A stretch of DNA of 64,000 nucleotides from Mantis religiosa. Lineage: Eukaryota > Arthropoda > Insecta > Mantodea > Mantidae. The stretch lies in NCBI GenBank assembly GCA_030765055.1, contig CM060958.1, forward strand, positions 362,001 to 426,000, read 5' to 3'. Below are positions 11,717 through 23,441 of this stretch, one piece after another. The number at the start of each line of letters is the position of its first letter. Position 1 is the first letter of the stretch. A program made the translations under genes and the position numbers. The notes under the pieces were generated by a model, which saw only the letters and a program-made list of their open reading frames with translations, searched no databases and had not been told where the DNA came from.

Positions 11717-12926
11717 ATGGAGGATCATGGCAACCCTCAGAAGAAGCACTCAATAGACGAAATTATCGAGCATATGACGGCAGACATACAGAGTAGCGAT
11801 GGACAGTACATTCAGTTGGGCTTTACGCCACCATCTCCTCCAGGTTGGTCTAGTAATGAGCACACTTTCCTTCGTCATCCGAGTTTACTGCATTATGAAA
11901 TGAATCTTCCTAAAAGCAATGATATGCATGGGTTTTACTATGCACCAGCAAGACAGACTGCTTTGAGTGGGATGCCTGAAAGTCGTGAGATTATTAGAAC
12001 AATGGTCGACAGCAGCGGCAATATTGTTAATGTCGTGTATAGCAGTGGAGGGGCCACTGTGTTACAACCTCATACATATAACATGGTGCCACACGATGGT
12101 AGAGAACCAATTAAACAAAGTTTAGGAAGTTTTGGAGGTTATGAGACCAAAACTGTAGAAGCAGCAACAGCAGGGCATCCTCGAGATTACGGACTGTTTG
12201 GAACAGGGGAAGTGCAACAGGCCCAACACTACCATAAGGCCCACTTGATAGACAATCTTGTTGGCAACTGGGTGCCAAATCAGAGTGGAACTTATAGTCC
12301 ATTTGGTTGCGCAGAGGCTCCAGGTTTACGTCAGACAAATCAGCAAGGTAGCCAAACTAATCTTCCTATATGTGAACCAGACAGTGAATACAAAACTCGT
12401 GGATGTCCACGCAAGGCAAGAATAGTTGCAGAAGTCCGTCCGATGAGGCCTTCCTACTCAGATGTACTATCCAAGTCTGTACCTACGACAACAGCCTCCA
12501 AACAAACTTCAACTCCGGGAAATATTGTTAACAACAATAAATCAGAAATCATAAACACTTCTAAAACAAAAACTGTTCCTGCAACTGCCAAGGGAACGAC
12601 TACAAAAAAGAACAACAAAAGTAGTTCATTGAAGAGACAACATTCTTCAGGCAGTGATGAGCACAATTCCATTGCTGCAACACAAACTAAATCAGGTTCA
12701 AAGTCTCCAGCTGTAGAAACAAAGCAGTCAAGTGCAGGTTGCAAATTCTCACTGCCAAGAAAGTGGGTGTCACTTGACAATCTTGATAGTGATAAACAGA
12801 TAACAAATGATGAACAGGCATTCCATCCTCAGGAGACCTCAGTCCAGAAGAACTCCAGATCCAGAAATCCTGCTGACGATGCAATCAAAAAGTCAGGAAA
12901 CACAAGATCCAAGGTGTCACATAACG
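11717..12926 (+). CDS. DNAJC14: DnaJ homolog subfamily C member 14-like, exon 1 (N-terminus)
   Basis: First coding exon, 403 residues plus one base. The ATG has a strong context (A at -3, G at +4). It encodes a long, low-complexity region rich in Ser, Thr, Lys and Gln without a recognisable fold, as expected of the disordered N-terminus of DNAJC14 proteins. The donor is GTGAGTAC at 12927; the open frame stops a few codons into the intron. DNAJC14 (DRiP78) is an ER-membrane J-domain co-chaperone that assists Hsp70 and membrane-protein export. Family assignment rests on the downstream exons (J domain, zinc region and C-terminal block). All eight exons splice in phase on this strand. An upstream untranslated exon cannot be excluded. 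Confidence 0.85.
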
Positions 12927-14100
12927 GTGAGTACTAGTGAACAACCTGCCCATTTTAAATGTATAAACAGATTACTTAATTGTTTTGGTGTTATACAAAT
13001 GCCAACATAACCATATTAATCTATGAGAATGACCCACACTTAGCTGTGATGAAGCCATACATGCATTATTGTAACATTCAGGATAAACTAATGAGTGAAG
13101 AAGCTGAGGTTAAACTGCAGAAAGATGACATCATGGCTGGAGCATTGCCAACAGTGAAAGCATGCTTTTGCTGAAAATACCAATACAACATAAGCAAACT
13201 AGCGATACTGTAACACATAAGGAAATTTTTTGTTTTAATGTTTAGTGAAACCTGTGCATGAGAGTTTGGTAGGAATGTGAATGTGTTAGAGAAAACAAAA
13301 AATCTAGATAGCTCACCAAAACCAAGATCCGAACTCTTGCTTATAATTAGAGTGTTCTACACCAGTAGGTTTTATACTGGGAGGGGAACTAGAATTTAAT
13401 TACATTACTTCACAAAATAAATAATTTCTATATCATAAATATTTTTTTATATTTAAGCAAACTCTAACGGCAAACACTGCATTTTGACTTTGCATTGTCT
13501 TCTGAAATGTTGATATGTAAAACAGAAAAAGCATTTTTTTATATTTAAGCAAACACTAACGGCAAACACTGCATTTTGACTTTGCATTGTCTTCTGAAAT
13601 GTTGATATGTAAAACAGAAAAAGCCTTTGACGGAAGTACTCTTAACTAGAAATATAGAAATGCACATTTAGTTTGTTTTTTCTTGTGATATGGAATTATG
13701 TTTTACAATATGCTTCATGTTTCTTTGTACTTGTATAGCTTTTTTACTACCATGTTTCCAGTGCTGCTGCTATTTCATCATTTTTCCATGCATCAAGCAT
13801 ATAATATTGTGCTTTTAAATTTAGAATAATTTTAAATTCGGTCATAATTCATCATTTAAACTCCTTTTTCTCTTATCAATACACTGTCATTTTCCTTGCG
13901 CATTACAGTATATCTAATTTATAACAAGACAAAGAAAATGTGTTGGCAACATTTTGCTGTGCTGGCATATTTAACAACTCCACAGTTGGCAACAGCTTGT
14001 TTCTATGATGTCATTCCATACCATCTTCTACGCTGTCTTTCTGAGTTTAACCGAAGCTGATTCTCTTGTGGCAGTTTTAGAGTAAATAGTACCATCAAAT
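12927..14100 (+). other. Intron 1, proximal part
   Basis: Apart from the 92-bp duplication at 13441-13624, no coding exon or identifiable transposon is seen. The small open frames here have no family features. Confidence 0.5.
13441..13624. repeat. Tandem duplication, two 92-bp copies
   Basis: The segment from ATTTTTTTATATTTAAGC to AACAGAAAAAGC occurs twice in direct order (13441-13532 and 13533-13624) with about one mismatch. It is a recent local duplication inside intron 1. Confidence 0.93.
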
Positions 14101-14104
14101 ACAT

Positions 14105-14345
14105 CAATACTCCCGTAGCTCAGTCAGTAGAGTATCTGCCTGCTGTGCAAGGGGTCCCAGGTTCGATTCCTGGCTGAGGGTAAGGATTTTTCTCCAACCA
14201 AGATGGTTCCCCATCTAAGTGTGAATGAGAGTGTGAATGTGAGCATGATCTAATGATTAAAATACAAAGTACAAGCAACCCAACATATACGAGTTAATAC
14301 CATCAATATGTTCCAAAGGAGAACAGCCACTGATACGATCACTGC
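14105..14345 (+). repeat. SINE-D copy, plus strand
   Basis: Head GTAGCTCAGTCAGTAGAGT (box A) and AGGTTCGATTCCTGGC (box B), followed by GATTTTTCTCC and the same body as the complement of 6598-6874. No target duplication recognised. Confidence 0.8.
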
Positions 14346-14399
14346 AGTTAAAGGCAGAGCATAAATTGATTTGGTTCTTTTCTGGAAGTCCCAGGCGTC

Positions 14400-14738
14400 T
14401 TCATTTAACTCTTATCAACAACTTTAGCCTATATATGGCTAGTGTGAAGAAATGATTAGTTTCCATCAATTAACTAAAGTAATCTCAAGTACTTACAATA
14501 GTAAGTCGTCACAAACAGTGTATCTCGAATGTGAGAGCTCCTAGTGGTCTACCGGGGAAATATACAAGTCAAATTTAATGTCAGGACGGCACGTTGGCCA
14601 TGGTAGCTCATTGGGTTGGAGCGACTGGACGGAAATCTCAGCTATGGCATTGAATTTTTCATGTTGTCTCTATCAACAACCATAGCCTATATATGGCTAG
14701 TGTGAAGAAATGATTAATTTCCATCAATTAACTAAAGA
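14400..14738 (+). repeat. SINE-A copy with a tail-head junction
   Basis: The copy begins with the 3' tail of one unit (AGCCTATATATGGCTAGTG and the CATCAATTAACTAAAG end). It then runs directly into a second, nearly complete unit with its own tRNA-like head (about 14595-14650, partly deleted) and tail. This is the remnant of a tandem arrangement like the intact array at 56411-60314. Confidence 0.8.
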
Positions 14739-16190
14739 TACAAACAAATATGATTGCAAATACCAGTACAAACATTACTCTAGTCATATCTTTCACAGTG
14801 CTACACACAGTCTTCATTTGGCTGGTAGAATAGAGCTTATGATGGTGCAGACCACTGTTGTTTTAATGGTCATTTGTTATTCTAAGCATGTTTTCATGCA
14901 GTTTTGAGCATTCATGTTCAAAAGTTTCCCTTGTCAGGGGCTAAAACTTTTGACCTGCAGTGCATCTAGCAGACTGCAGCAAGTTAAACTCCTAACTTGA
15001 TGAGGAAAGAGTGTAAGATTCCTAAGAGAGATTTATGTTTTCACTTTTCCTAGTATCTACATATAGTTAGAAGAAGTACTATTTCTCTCCGCACAACTAT
15101 TCTAAAAGGAGATTTCTTTGGAAATACAGGTTTTGAAATCATTTAATCAGTCAAAATGCTTTCCATTGTGTGTCTGAACACTAGCTATTCTGTATTAAGA
15201 CAGCTGAGATGTGGTATAGAATCGAGGAGATTACCAACTGTAAAAACATGTACATGCTGTGTAAGAAAACTTGGGAGCAAACATCAAAATTTTAAATGGA
15301 TGCATGGTATACTTTTCAGATATGCTGATAGTACCTAATAATTTAAGTTTTGTTGAAACAATATTTTTTATAAAATGAAAATTAAGAATTTATAGGTGAT
15401 TGCAATGTCATTAACATATCTAATACACAAATTGGGATTTGACTTTATTGATCCTTTTTAAAACATTTGTCAAAAATTCCATACATTTTCTTCATTCTGT
15501 ATAATTATTTAAAAGCACTAAAGTAATTTACATAAAGATTTAAGCGTTTATAGTGCAACTTAAGTGGCAGATGATGACAAATATTTCACTGCCTTTGCAG
15601 ATTTCAGAGCTCTGCAGTTGGCTCAGCGACATTGGAGCCATGGCCATGTTACGCATAACCCAGTATTATTCAAAACAAACATTTAATTAACATCAAATTT
15701 TTATTCAACTTAACATGTGCTAAGGATCCAATATAAAATTCAAAGAAATTTGTGCTCTCCTGTAACTTGTCAGTTACCTTATACATCTTTGTTTTTTATT
15801 TACTCAAAAAATGGTTCTCAGAAGTTCTCAGTAGAATATTTAAAATATTTTCATACAAATGAAATGACATTTAGTGTTTAAAGTATGTATGTCAGTCCTC
15901 ATTATGAGTCACTTTTGTGTAACTGTCAATAAAAAAAAATTGACAAAAGCATAAGATGAAAAATGTAGACCTTGTAAAATGCATAAAATCTCACAAAATA
16001 TATATTTAAAATTGATGTTCAGTGTAATTAATTTGAACATGTGATCATTCTGAAAGTTCTGTCAGCAGTTCAGTTTTTGTAGGGTAATGCAAAGAGTAAG
16101 AAATTTCAAAGCCAGCATATAGTGAGTCACTTCAGTCTCCTTTATCTACCTTGTACCTAAGACAGATATTTTTTTAACTGTTTATCTTAG
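14739..16190 (+). other. Intron 1, distal part
   Basis: AT-rich; no exon, RNA gene or transposon recognised. Confidence 0.5.
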
Positions 16191-16430
16191 TTAACAAGAA
16201 GTTTGTAAATGAGAAGTGTATTGCTGTTGCAGATGAGGAGAGCTGGGATGAGTTCGGTGCAACACTCAACAACCACAAAGCTTCTGGAGGGAAAGGTCAT
16301 GCAAGTCTGAGCACCAAACGTCCTGCGATACACATCAACAATCTTGGAAACACTGCCTGGGGTGAGAAAAACGTAGCAAAAGGAAGTGGCACCACAAAGA
16401 ATTGCAGAGGCCTCCCGGAGGATAAGAAAG
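16191..16430 (+). CDS. DNAJC14: DNAJC14-like, exon 2 (two possible acceptors)
   Basis: Two AG acceptors fit the phase-1 junction: after TTTATCTTAG (exon from 16191, good pyrimidine tract) and after TTGCTGTTGCAG (exon from 16233). They differ by 42 bases, so both keep the frame and would add or omit 14 residues. The exon then reads DEESWDEFGATLNNH and ends at 16430 with donor GTAGTT. It continues the disordered N-terminal region. Which acceptor is used cannot be told from sequence. Confidence 0.78.
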
Positions 16431-16508
16431 GTAGTTACAAAATTGGGAGAGCTTTTTGGACCATTGTCTTAATTGCAGATTAATAAGAGAACAATTGTGT
16501 TAATGCAG

Positions 16509-16601
16509 GTTCTGGAAAGTGTGGCACTGCAAGGAGCAGCAGCGAGAAAGGTGGCGCTGTTGGCAGGCGACGCCGGAAGAGAGAGAACCACTCACCATTA
16601 G
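16509..16601 (+). CDS. DNAJC14: DNAJC14-like, exon 3
   Basis: A 93-base exon between acceptor TGTTAATGCAG and donor GTACAT, phase 1 on both sides. It encodes a basic stretch with GRRRKREN, probably cytosolic and next to the first membrane segment. The short neighbouring introns (78 bp upstream) and continuous phase support it. Confidence 0.78.
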   Translation, partial: VLESVALQGAAARKVALLAGDAGRERTTHH

Positions 16602-16692
16602 GTACATACATCACTTCTGTTGTAATATGACTGTTAAATCTCGATAATATGACTGTGTTTATGCGTGATTGAAGTGACATCAAAATTAACTG

Positions 16693-18395
16693 AAAAAACT
16701 ATTTTTAGTCATTTTTTTACACTTTGTCAAATTTTTATATTATTGAGGGATTAGTTTTGGAAGCTGTTGCATCAGTTTCCACCTCTATCCAACTAACGTC
16801 CGTTGTCTGCTCTCTTTTCTCTGGTGGTGGAACTATCATATTATCTACTGGTGGGATTTCAAAGTTCATTACTCAGTTCTTATTTTTACAAATGAATATG
16901 TTCTCTCATATTGTCAGTTTTTTTGGTTTATCACTCCTTTTAGTAATTTTGGATTTGAGTCAATGTCATGGTTTTCGCTGCAAAAATGAAATGCTACTGC
17001 TGACTTATCTTCTTGTTTCAATTTGATGTTTGTAAAGTGCTCTTTTTCTCTGGAGTTTAGGTTTCTTGTAGTTTGACCTATGTAGCATGTTTCACAATTC
17101 TTACAACTTATTTGCTATATTCCAGATCTGTTAATTGATGGGATTTCATCTTTTGTTTTTGAATTTAGCAATTTTAATACTGAGTATCTATTAGTAAATG
17201 TCAAGATGATATTTTGTTCCTTAAAGATCTTTTTGAATTTATTAAATGTTTTTGGGTAGTATGTGAATGCACTGAATGTGCTGTTGCTTTCTTTTTCTTT
17301 TGTAAATGTGGTTGCTTCCTTAATAATTTTCTATTTTTTTTTTTTTTAAACACCAGACTTTGTTGTATCCATTTTCATCTGCTATGTGTAGTATGGCTTT
17401 TTGTTCTTTGAAGTATTTTTCTTTACCCATGGGTATGTTGACTAGTCTGTATGTAAGGCTGTTTATTATTGCATGTTTATGGATAATTGAGTTATAGGTA
17501 TGACTTTTTATGTAATTTTCTGTGTTGGCTTCAGGTAAATTCCAAATTTTATTTTTGTGTTATTCCCGATGATATTTAGATCCAAGAAAGAGAGTTGTCC
17601 CTGATTTCCTTTTCTATTGTGAATTTGATAGCTTTTCTTGCAGATTGAGTAATTTTGAAGCATCATCTAAATTCCAATCCCTTTCTTGGAAGTGTTGAAA
17701 ACAGTGTTGTTATGATAAATTAAATTTAAAGGGAGTCGATTAAATTTAATTCATCATCTAAATGTTTATTTGGAACTATTGCAAAGATGTCATCAACATA
17801 TCTATACCAAACCTTTGTGTTTCAAATGCACTCGTATATAAATTTGCCAAAAAGGGTGCAAGTGGGTTGCCCATTAATAACCCTGATAAGCTGAAGAAGT
17901 TTTGTTCAGTGTATAATTTTGTTAATGAAATTTATTCTGTTGCTTCTACTATTTCCATATCCATTTAGTTAAACATTTTTTTAATAGTATCTGTAATTTT
18001 TCTGTTGGTGTGCTTGGGAATAATGATGTAACATCAAATGAAACCAGTCTGTCGTTTTTATCCAAATTTATGTCTGATTTTTTTCTACCAGGTGTAAAGA
18101 GTTTTATAAATCTACACTTTCAAACTTTGGGAAGCTATTGAATTTATTTAGTAACCATTTGGCCAAATTATATGTGGGAGCATTTATGCCCAGTGATAAT
18201 TTGACAAAGAAGTTTATAGTTCCACCGCCAAAGAGAAGCGATCAGACAACAATAGACGATAGTTGAATAGCGGTTGAAAATGGACACGATGGCTTCCAAA
18301 ACTATTCTCTCAATAATATAAAAATGTAAGTAATGAAGTGTCAAAAAACCAACTACAAATAGTTTTTTCAATGACTTTGTTTGATGACCTAAAAA
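16693..18395. mobile_element. PLE family C, inverted unit in intron 3
   Basis: A long minus-strand arm (to about 18180) holds decayed GIY-YIG, linker and RT sequence. It joins a short plus-strand arm (about 18185-18395) with the C-terminus, a degenerate ribozyme region (GGTTGAAAATGG) and 3' end. Numerous stops and indels make it one of the older PLE copies here. No clean target duplication was found. It separates exons 3 and 4 of the host gene. Confidence 0.85.
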
Positions 18396-18422
18396 AGAAA
18401 CTGATGCATGTTGTATTTGCAG

Positions 18423-18549
18423 GTTTAGTATGTCGTCCAATCAAACACCATGTGATGTGCTGGGGCCATGTTGCTCTTCAGATTGTTGTCTGGTTTCTCA
18501 ATCTGCTGTCTGATGTTCTGAGTATGAGTGGACGACTGTTTCTGCATCT
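18423..18549 (+). CDS. DNAJC14: DNAJC14-like, exon 4 (membrane segment)
   Basis: A 127-base exon after acceptor TTGTATTTGCAG, ending at donor GTAAGTAT. Phase 1 enters and phase 2 leaves. It encodes a strongly hydrophobic segment, GHVALQIVVWFLNLLSDVL, that can span a membrane, in the place where DNAJC14 proteins have their transmembrane helices upstream of the J domain. The acceptor lies just 27 bp after the PLE-C insertion. Confidence 0.85.
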
Positions 18550-18867
18550 GTAAGTATTTTACACTTTGATCGTAGAGAGTACATCATGTTACATGGAGAA
18601 TTCTCAACTTATTATCTTATTGCTTTGCTTTGATACGCAGGCCTATATTCCACATATGGTTCAAATAATATTATGGGTAGAGACATGTAGTATTCACATG
18701 TAAAACTTTATATTCAAATTCCCTGGAATAAACAAATTCGATTTCTCTTTACACTTTGAAATTTCTGGGCTTAGCACTAATGAAATAATATCAAAATATA
18801 CCACTAAATATGTTGGAGCTGGTATTTTGTAGCATTTTACTAATGTACGAATGTTTCTGAAGATTGA
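18550..18867 (+). other. Intron 4, proximal part
   Basis: No feature recognised. Confidence 0.5.
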
Positions 18868-19192
18868 TAAAGTTGACATGAAAAATTCAATGCCATGGCC
18901 GGGATTTGAACCATGGATCTACTTACCCATTGAGCTACCATGGCCAATTTGCCGTCATGACATGAAATTCTCCATTTGACTCGTATATTTCCCCAGTAAA
19001 CCATTAGGGTCTCTTGCATCCGAGATACAGCATTTGTGGCGACTTACTAATGTAAGTACTTGAGTCCCAGGCTTCATCATTTAACGCTTATCATTATTTC
19101 ACACTAGCCGTATACAGGCTAAGATTTTGGATATCAATACAAATAGAAGAAATGTGTGAAGAAATTATTAATTTCCATCAGTTTCTTTCCAT
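18868..19192 (-). repeat. SINE-A copy, minus strand, with tail-head junction
   Basis: The minus strand shows the tail of a preceding unit (TAGCCTGTATACGGCTAGTG), the junction region with AGTACTTACATTAGTAAGTCG, then a tRNA-like head. Part of the head is deleted between box A and box B. The GAATTTTTCATG terminator segment follows. Confidence 0.8.
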
Positions 19193-19195
19193 CAG

Positions 19196-19905
19196 GGGTT
19201 TACAAAATTCTATGCAAATGTGGACAGGTATACATGGGACAAACAGGGCGGACAATTGAGGAAAGATGCAAGGAGCACCAGCGTAACATCAGACTCCTAC
19301 AACCTGAAAAGTCAGCAGTAGCCCAACATTGCATAGAGCAGGTCCATAAAAATGACTTCAACAACATTACTGTCCTGGAACAAACCAACAGATACTTTGA
19401 CAAGATCATTTAAGGAGGCCATTCAGATAAAAGCACATCCGTTCAACTTCAATAGGGATTCCGGTCTTCAACTGAGCCCAGCCTGGACACCGGCCATCAA
19501 AAACATTTTGACTGCAGACTCCAAGTGCATGGTTCAAGTGACGGACTGCGCAGAAAATGACAGTAACTCCAACCACATGCGTTCAGTGACCAACCTCACA
19601 GAAAATGCCAAAACCGATGGTAGCTATGTCCATCGTCAGCCGAGCCAATCCAACATTGTCACTCGGGCATTGGCCAGGGCAGGGTATGCTCTGCCCACCG
19701 ATCAACATATGAATAGGGTCACATTTCGCAGCAATTACTCAACCACAGAACTGACGATAGGGGAGAAGTGCCCAGAAACTAGTCTTCATAAAAAACTTGT
19801 AAGTGGAGAAAAGTATATACAAGGTTGACTCACTTGCCTAATTTTAGTAACAATGGCACTCCACTTTCTGAAATACTTCTTTTTATTCTATATTCACTTT
19901 AGATG
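19196..19905 (+). mobile_element. PLE family G, 5'-truncated plus-strand copy
   Basis: Codes for the C-terminal GIY-YIG endonuclease: GVYKILCKCGQVYMGQTGR, then KEHQRNIRL and KSAVAQHC. A one-base frame change lies near 19405. The second frame carries the family's NFNRDSGLQLSPAW segment and runs to 19828. A ribozyme (19748-19787) overlaps the 3' coding end. The two-cysteine CKCG variant separates it from families A-E. Neither a 5' arm nor a clear target duplication is visible. Confidence 0.88.
19748..19787 (+). ncRNA. Hammerhead ribozyme (PLE-G), core intact
   Basis: GAA-CTGACGA-stem II (GGG/CCC with bulge)-GAAA-CTAG-TC-TTC. CUGANGA, GAAA and the GUC cleavage triplet are all conserved. Stem I is GAA/UUC and stem III is a single C-G pair. 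Predicted cut after C19784. Confidence 0.75.
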
Positions 19906-20463
19906 TTGATCCCCACAGCTCTATGCCATATGTAATAATTGAATGAATGAAAGCAAAATAGACTATCTTAGCAGATAGTCATAGATTTGAAAGGTGTTTG
20001 ACTAACACCTTTCAAATGAAAGATGTATCACATAACAATGGCCAGTTTAATCCATGTCTTGAAAATTCCTGAGAGCGTTAATAGCTGCCAACAACATGAC
20101 ATTGTCAGGCGTCAAACTTTAGCTTTGTAAGGATAGTACTTTCTACCATATTCATTTGTTTGAAACAACTGCCATCTATGTGTCTGGTCAGGTAATGTCA
20201 TATAACACAAGAGATGTTACTTAGGGATGTACCAGAACCCCTCTGGGTATTACAAGTTAAATGACATAACGTTTTATTGATATCTTTTGGAAATATGCAG
20301 GATGAATATTAAAAGTTTTAAACACAAAGTATGTAAGTGGTTAATAAAAACTTCATTCTATAGCAAACAAGAAGTCGTAAACATGACGTTAATGTTTTCT
20401 GTGTATATGTTTGATTAGCTAAGTTGACAAATCCTATTGTAGTCAAGTTCACATGATTTCTAG
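19906..20463 (+). other. Intron 4, distal part
   Basis: Contains a perfect 14-bp hairpin (19985-20017); otherwise nothing recognised. Confidence 0.5.
19985..20017. repeat. Perfect 14-bp hairpin
   Basis: ATTTGAAAGGTGTT and its exact complement AACACCTTTCAAAT are separated by TGACT. Lies in intron 4; no family recognised. Confidence 0.95.
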
Positions 20464-20700
20464 ATGTGCGTTCATGTGCAACTGGCTGTGTATGTGGTCA
20501 CTCAATTCCTGGAAGAAACTGGAGCAGTTGGGGTTTGGATGGTGGAACTTCTGGCATAAAGACAAATCCTCCAAGGATGGTGATGGAGTGGATCTCAAAG
20601 ATGGTTTCCAGCCTCGTTTAGAGAACAACATTTCACTTCCAGCAACAGGCGACGAGGCGATGAGAAGACTGCTGGCCTGTAAAGGGAAGGATCCTTACAG
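20464..20700 (+). CDS. DNAJC14: DNAJC14-like, exon 5
   Basis: A 237-base exon between acceptor GATTTCTAG and donor GTAGGG, phase 2 in and out. It opens with a hydrophobic, Trp/Cys-rich segment (FMCNWLCMWSLNSW), likely the end of the membrane region. An aromatic-rich stretch (GWWNFWHKD) and a linker follow. It ends at KGKDPY, the lead-in to the J domain, which continues in phase at 31875. Confidence 0.88.
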
Positions 20701-21037
20701 GTAGGGGTTTTGGTTGATTTTCAAAGGCACTATATTCTTAATATTCAGTTTAAATGTTTAAAGTTTAGCATACAAAATAGTTTTAACTCAACAGTACTTA
20801 CAAGAACTACCTAAAATATTAATAATAAATAAATATTTCCTAATTAATATTTCTACTTCAACAAACATCTTTGTTGAATAACCACTTTTTGAAGTTAAAT
20901 TTATACAATAGGAATACAAGAAAGCAGAATAAACACTAAATTAATATTCCAATGTGTAAGGACTATGATACAATAAAGCACAAAATTAATATAATTTTGA
21001 GCTAATACTCAGTGCTCCATTTATTACTAGTATTTAC

Positions 21038-21080
21038 CTAGAACGTGTTTCGGTAGGATCTTCCTAACATCATCAGCTGT
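21038..21080 (-). ncRNA. Hammerhead ribozyme-like motif (PLE-B)
   Basis: Minus strand: CTGATGA, stem II GTTAGGA/TCCTACC with AGA loop, GAAA, CACG, TT. Core complete; stem I only AG/CT before a mismatch, so activity is uncertain. Confidence 0.65.
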
Positions 21081-21099
21081 TGTCAACTAATGCACATTG

Positions 21100-21352
21100 T
21101 TAAATTTTAGATGAGTCGTATTTTTTACACATCTGCTTCACTTTCGTACCTATTTTGAGGACATGTTTCGCAAATCTTCGTTTGCATCTACGGCTCTTGT
21201 GCGCACAAGAGCCGTAGATGCAAATGAAGATTTGCGAAACATGTCCTCAAAATAGGTACGAAAGTGACGCAGATGTGTAAAAAATACGACTCATCTAAAA
21301 TTTAATAATTTTTCGCTTCACTGTGGTGTTCCAATACAGTTAAATCTCGATA
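21100..21352. mobile_element. PLE family A, 253-bp inverted pair
   Basis: Two 3'-terminal arms meet near 21203 (CTCTTGTGCG/CACAAGAGCC). Each carries a degenerate ribozyme core, and only the right arm carries the tail (CACTGT 21319-21324). TAATGCACATTG flanks it at 21088-21099 and 21353-21364, an exact 12-bp target duplication within PLE-B. Confidence 0.95.
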
Positions 21353-21851
21353 TAATGCACATTGGTTTGGTGAACTCATTAAAGGCGACAGATGCATCTC
21401 TGTCAGTATCTTGATGAACTTGAAGTTTGGGTTTTCATCAAAGGTAGTGTCGAAATTAAACAATTTTCTTTCATATTTCTTTATGAAGATTTTTTCCCAC
21501 GTGGTTAATGCAGCTGGACCTTGGACACTTTTTAATAAGTGGATTTCTCGTTCTATATCATGATTCTCTTTCCAAAAATGGTATGCTACCGCCGATTTAT
21601 ATATTTCTTTGTTCCTGATGTTCCTAAAATGCTCTTTAAGCCTAATGTTCAAGTTCCTTTTTGTTTTTCCAGTGTAAAAGTTGTAGCCTTTGTAGTTTAT
21701 CCGGTACACACCTGATCTTTTGTTTGTGGGTATCTCCTTTGTATTATTTGATTTCAGAAGGTGTTGTACACTAAATTTGTTCTGTGGGGCCAAAATAATA
21801 TTGTGGTCTTTGAAGACTTTTTGGAAAAAGTGCGTAGCTCTGGGATGATAT

Positions 21852-22321
21852 TGTGACTGTGGGTTCGTAGAATTAAAAGTCCAATTTGCCGAAATTCTAA
21901 ATGTTCTTTATTTTCGTAGAGACACACTGTTCAATTCTCACGTACCAACATTACATCACCAATACAACCAATCTTCCAAGGTCGATCACAATAACAAACA
22001 ATGACAGAAGATTACATCCTTAGCTCTCGTTACAACAACACAGCTGGCTGTCTCTCATTTCACAACACTGTTTCACACTAACTCTTTGCGAGCTGTCACG
22101 TCCTTCAGTACCTAATTCGTAATTCGAGACTCTTCCAGAAGAATAAAGAAACCAAATAATCAAGATATTACCAGAAATTTCTATTTATCTCAGTTTGTTT
22201 GTTTCGGTAAGTCTTTTATCTCAAGCGCTATGTTTATCTGCTTATGCAAGCTCTTTATCTACGTGAAACCTATCAGTTCCTTTGTGTGCCAAGCTGCCTT
22301 ATCGCGATCGGCTTCATGACA
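21852..22321 (-). repeat. Gypsy LTR (3' LTR in element orientation), 470 bp
   Basis: Matches 25468-25922 along nearly its whole length; the inner end near 22300-22321 differs. Begins TGTGAC, ends TGACA in window orientation. Confidence 0.93.
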
Positions 22322-22329
22322 CTGCTCCC

Positions 22330-23441
22330 TCCTCAAGGCTGGTCGTCCTGAACAGCTCCATCGTAGCGGGCCAGACGATCCAGGTGTACCACCAACATCT
22401 TCCCTCGGATCATCTTCTGGATGTGGTAGACTACATCGTTAATCCTCTTCACCACCCGGTACGGTCCTTGCCACGGCTGTTGAAGTTTGTCAATTGTTCG
22501 GTTTGCTCCCAGGTGTCCTCCTGAAGTACCGGCGTGCACTTCCTCCAAGACCTCCGGGAGCTTACTTCGGGGAAGTACAAACTGTTGTCTCTTTGCATCT
22601 TCCCATCAGGTGATTCCCATACCCGGAACAGCATGCCCTCTCTTGTCTTCAATGAATCCCATTGGGCCCAATACAACTTTTAGGTGGCGCTCCTCGGTGC
22701 GATGTCTTCCCAGACCGGCCCCGTCCCAGCCTTCACTTCTCCCAAGAGTTGCCCCAAGTCTGTGTCCGCCAGGTGCTCCCTCCTCAGGCCTGTGCTATCC
22801 CAGCCATCCGAAGGCACTGCCATGACTACTCGGACTGCTGCGGCACACTCCTTCTCTTCCACTCTTGTGAATTGGCCACACTCCTCTGGGCAGGGTCTTT
22901 GGGACATGGCGTCTGCATTACCGTGGCTCTTCCCTCTACGAAGTTCCGAGGTGCAGTCGTACTCCTGCAGCCTCTGTACCCAACGTGCTGTCTGGCCTTC
23001 CAGGTTCTTAAAGCTAAATAGTCAGGTTAGGGCAGAGTGGTCAGTCTCAGGTGGCATGACTGACCGTACAGGTACTTGTATTGTAGAAGTGCTCCAAGGT
23101 CTTTAATACTGCCAGTAACTCTCGCTGGTTGATGCAGTAGTTCTTCTCTGCCTTGGCTGAAGATGCGCTGGTATCGTCTCAGCAGTTGTTGAACCTTCTC
23201 GAGTTGTTCTGCGGTCAGGTGATCGTCCACCCTCTCTAGTAAGCCTTCCAGCCGGGGCCCCAGGTGTTGCGTTGCCACCGGCTCCTGTGTCTTGTCGATT
23301 GCTGTCACGATGACCACGGGCTCGCACATCCCCATCTCCGTTCCGGCCTGGACGTTGTAATCGATGTCCGCTAATCTCTGTTTCATATAACCTTGCCCCG
23401 ATGACATGTTTCACTCCGCGTGCAACAACCTTCCCCCTCAC
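22330..23441 (-). pseudogene. Gypsy pol remnants: RT linker, RNase H end, integrase ends
   Basis: Minus-strand order: RT N-terminal linker (GPRLEGLLERV ... RRYQRIFSQG) fused after a deletion to the RNase H segment around 23110-23180. Then RNase H C-terminus with the SELRRGKSHGNADAMS pattern (about 22890-22960), the pre-integrase linker (KTREGMLFRVWE), and integrase N-terminus (GGHLGANRTIDK) fused to the C-terminal domain (PWQGPYRVVKRI). Several frames, several stops. Confidence 0.85.

Noticed and set aside
22282..23106. Plus-strand ORFs across the gypsy element
   Set aside because: Antisense shadows of minus-strand pol; no independent domain features.
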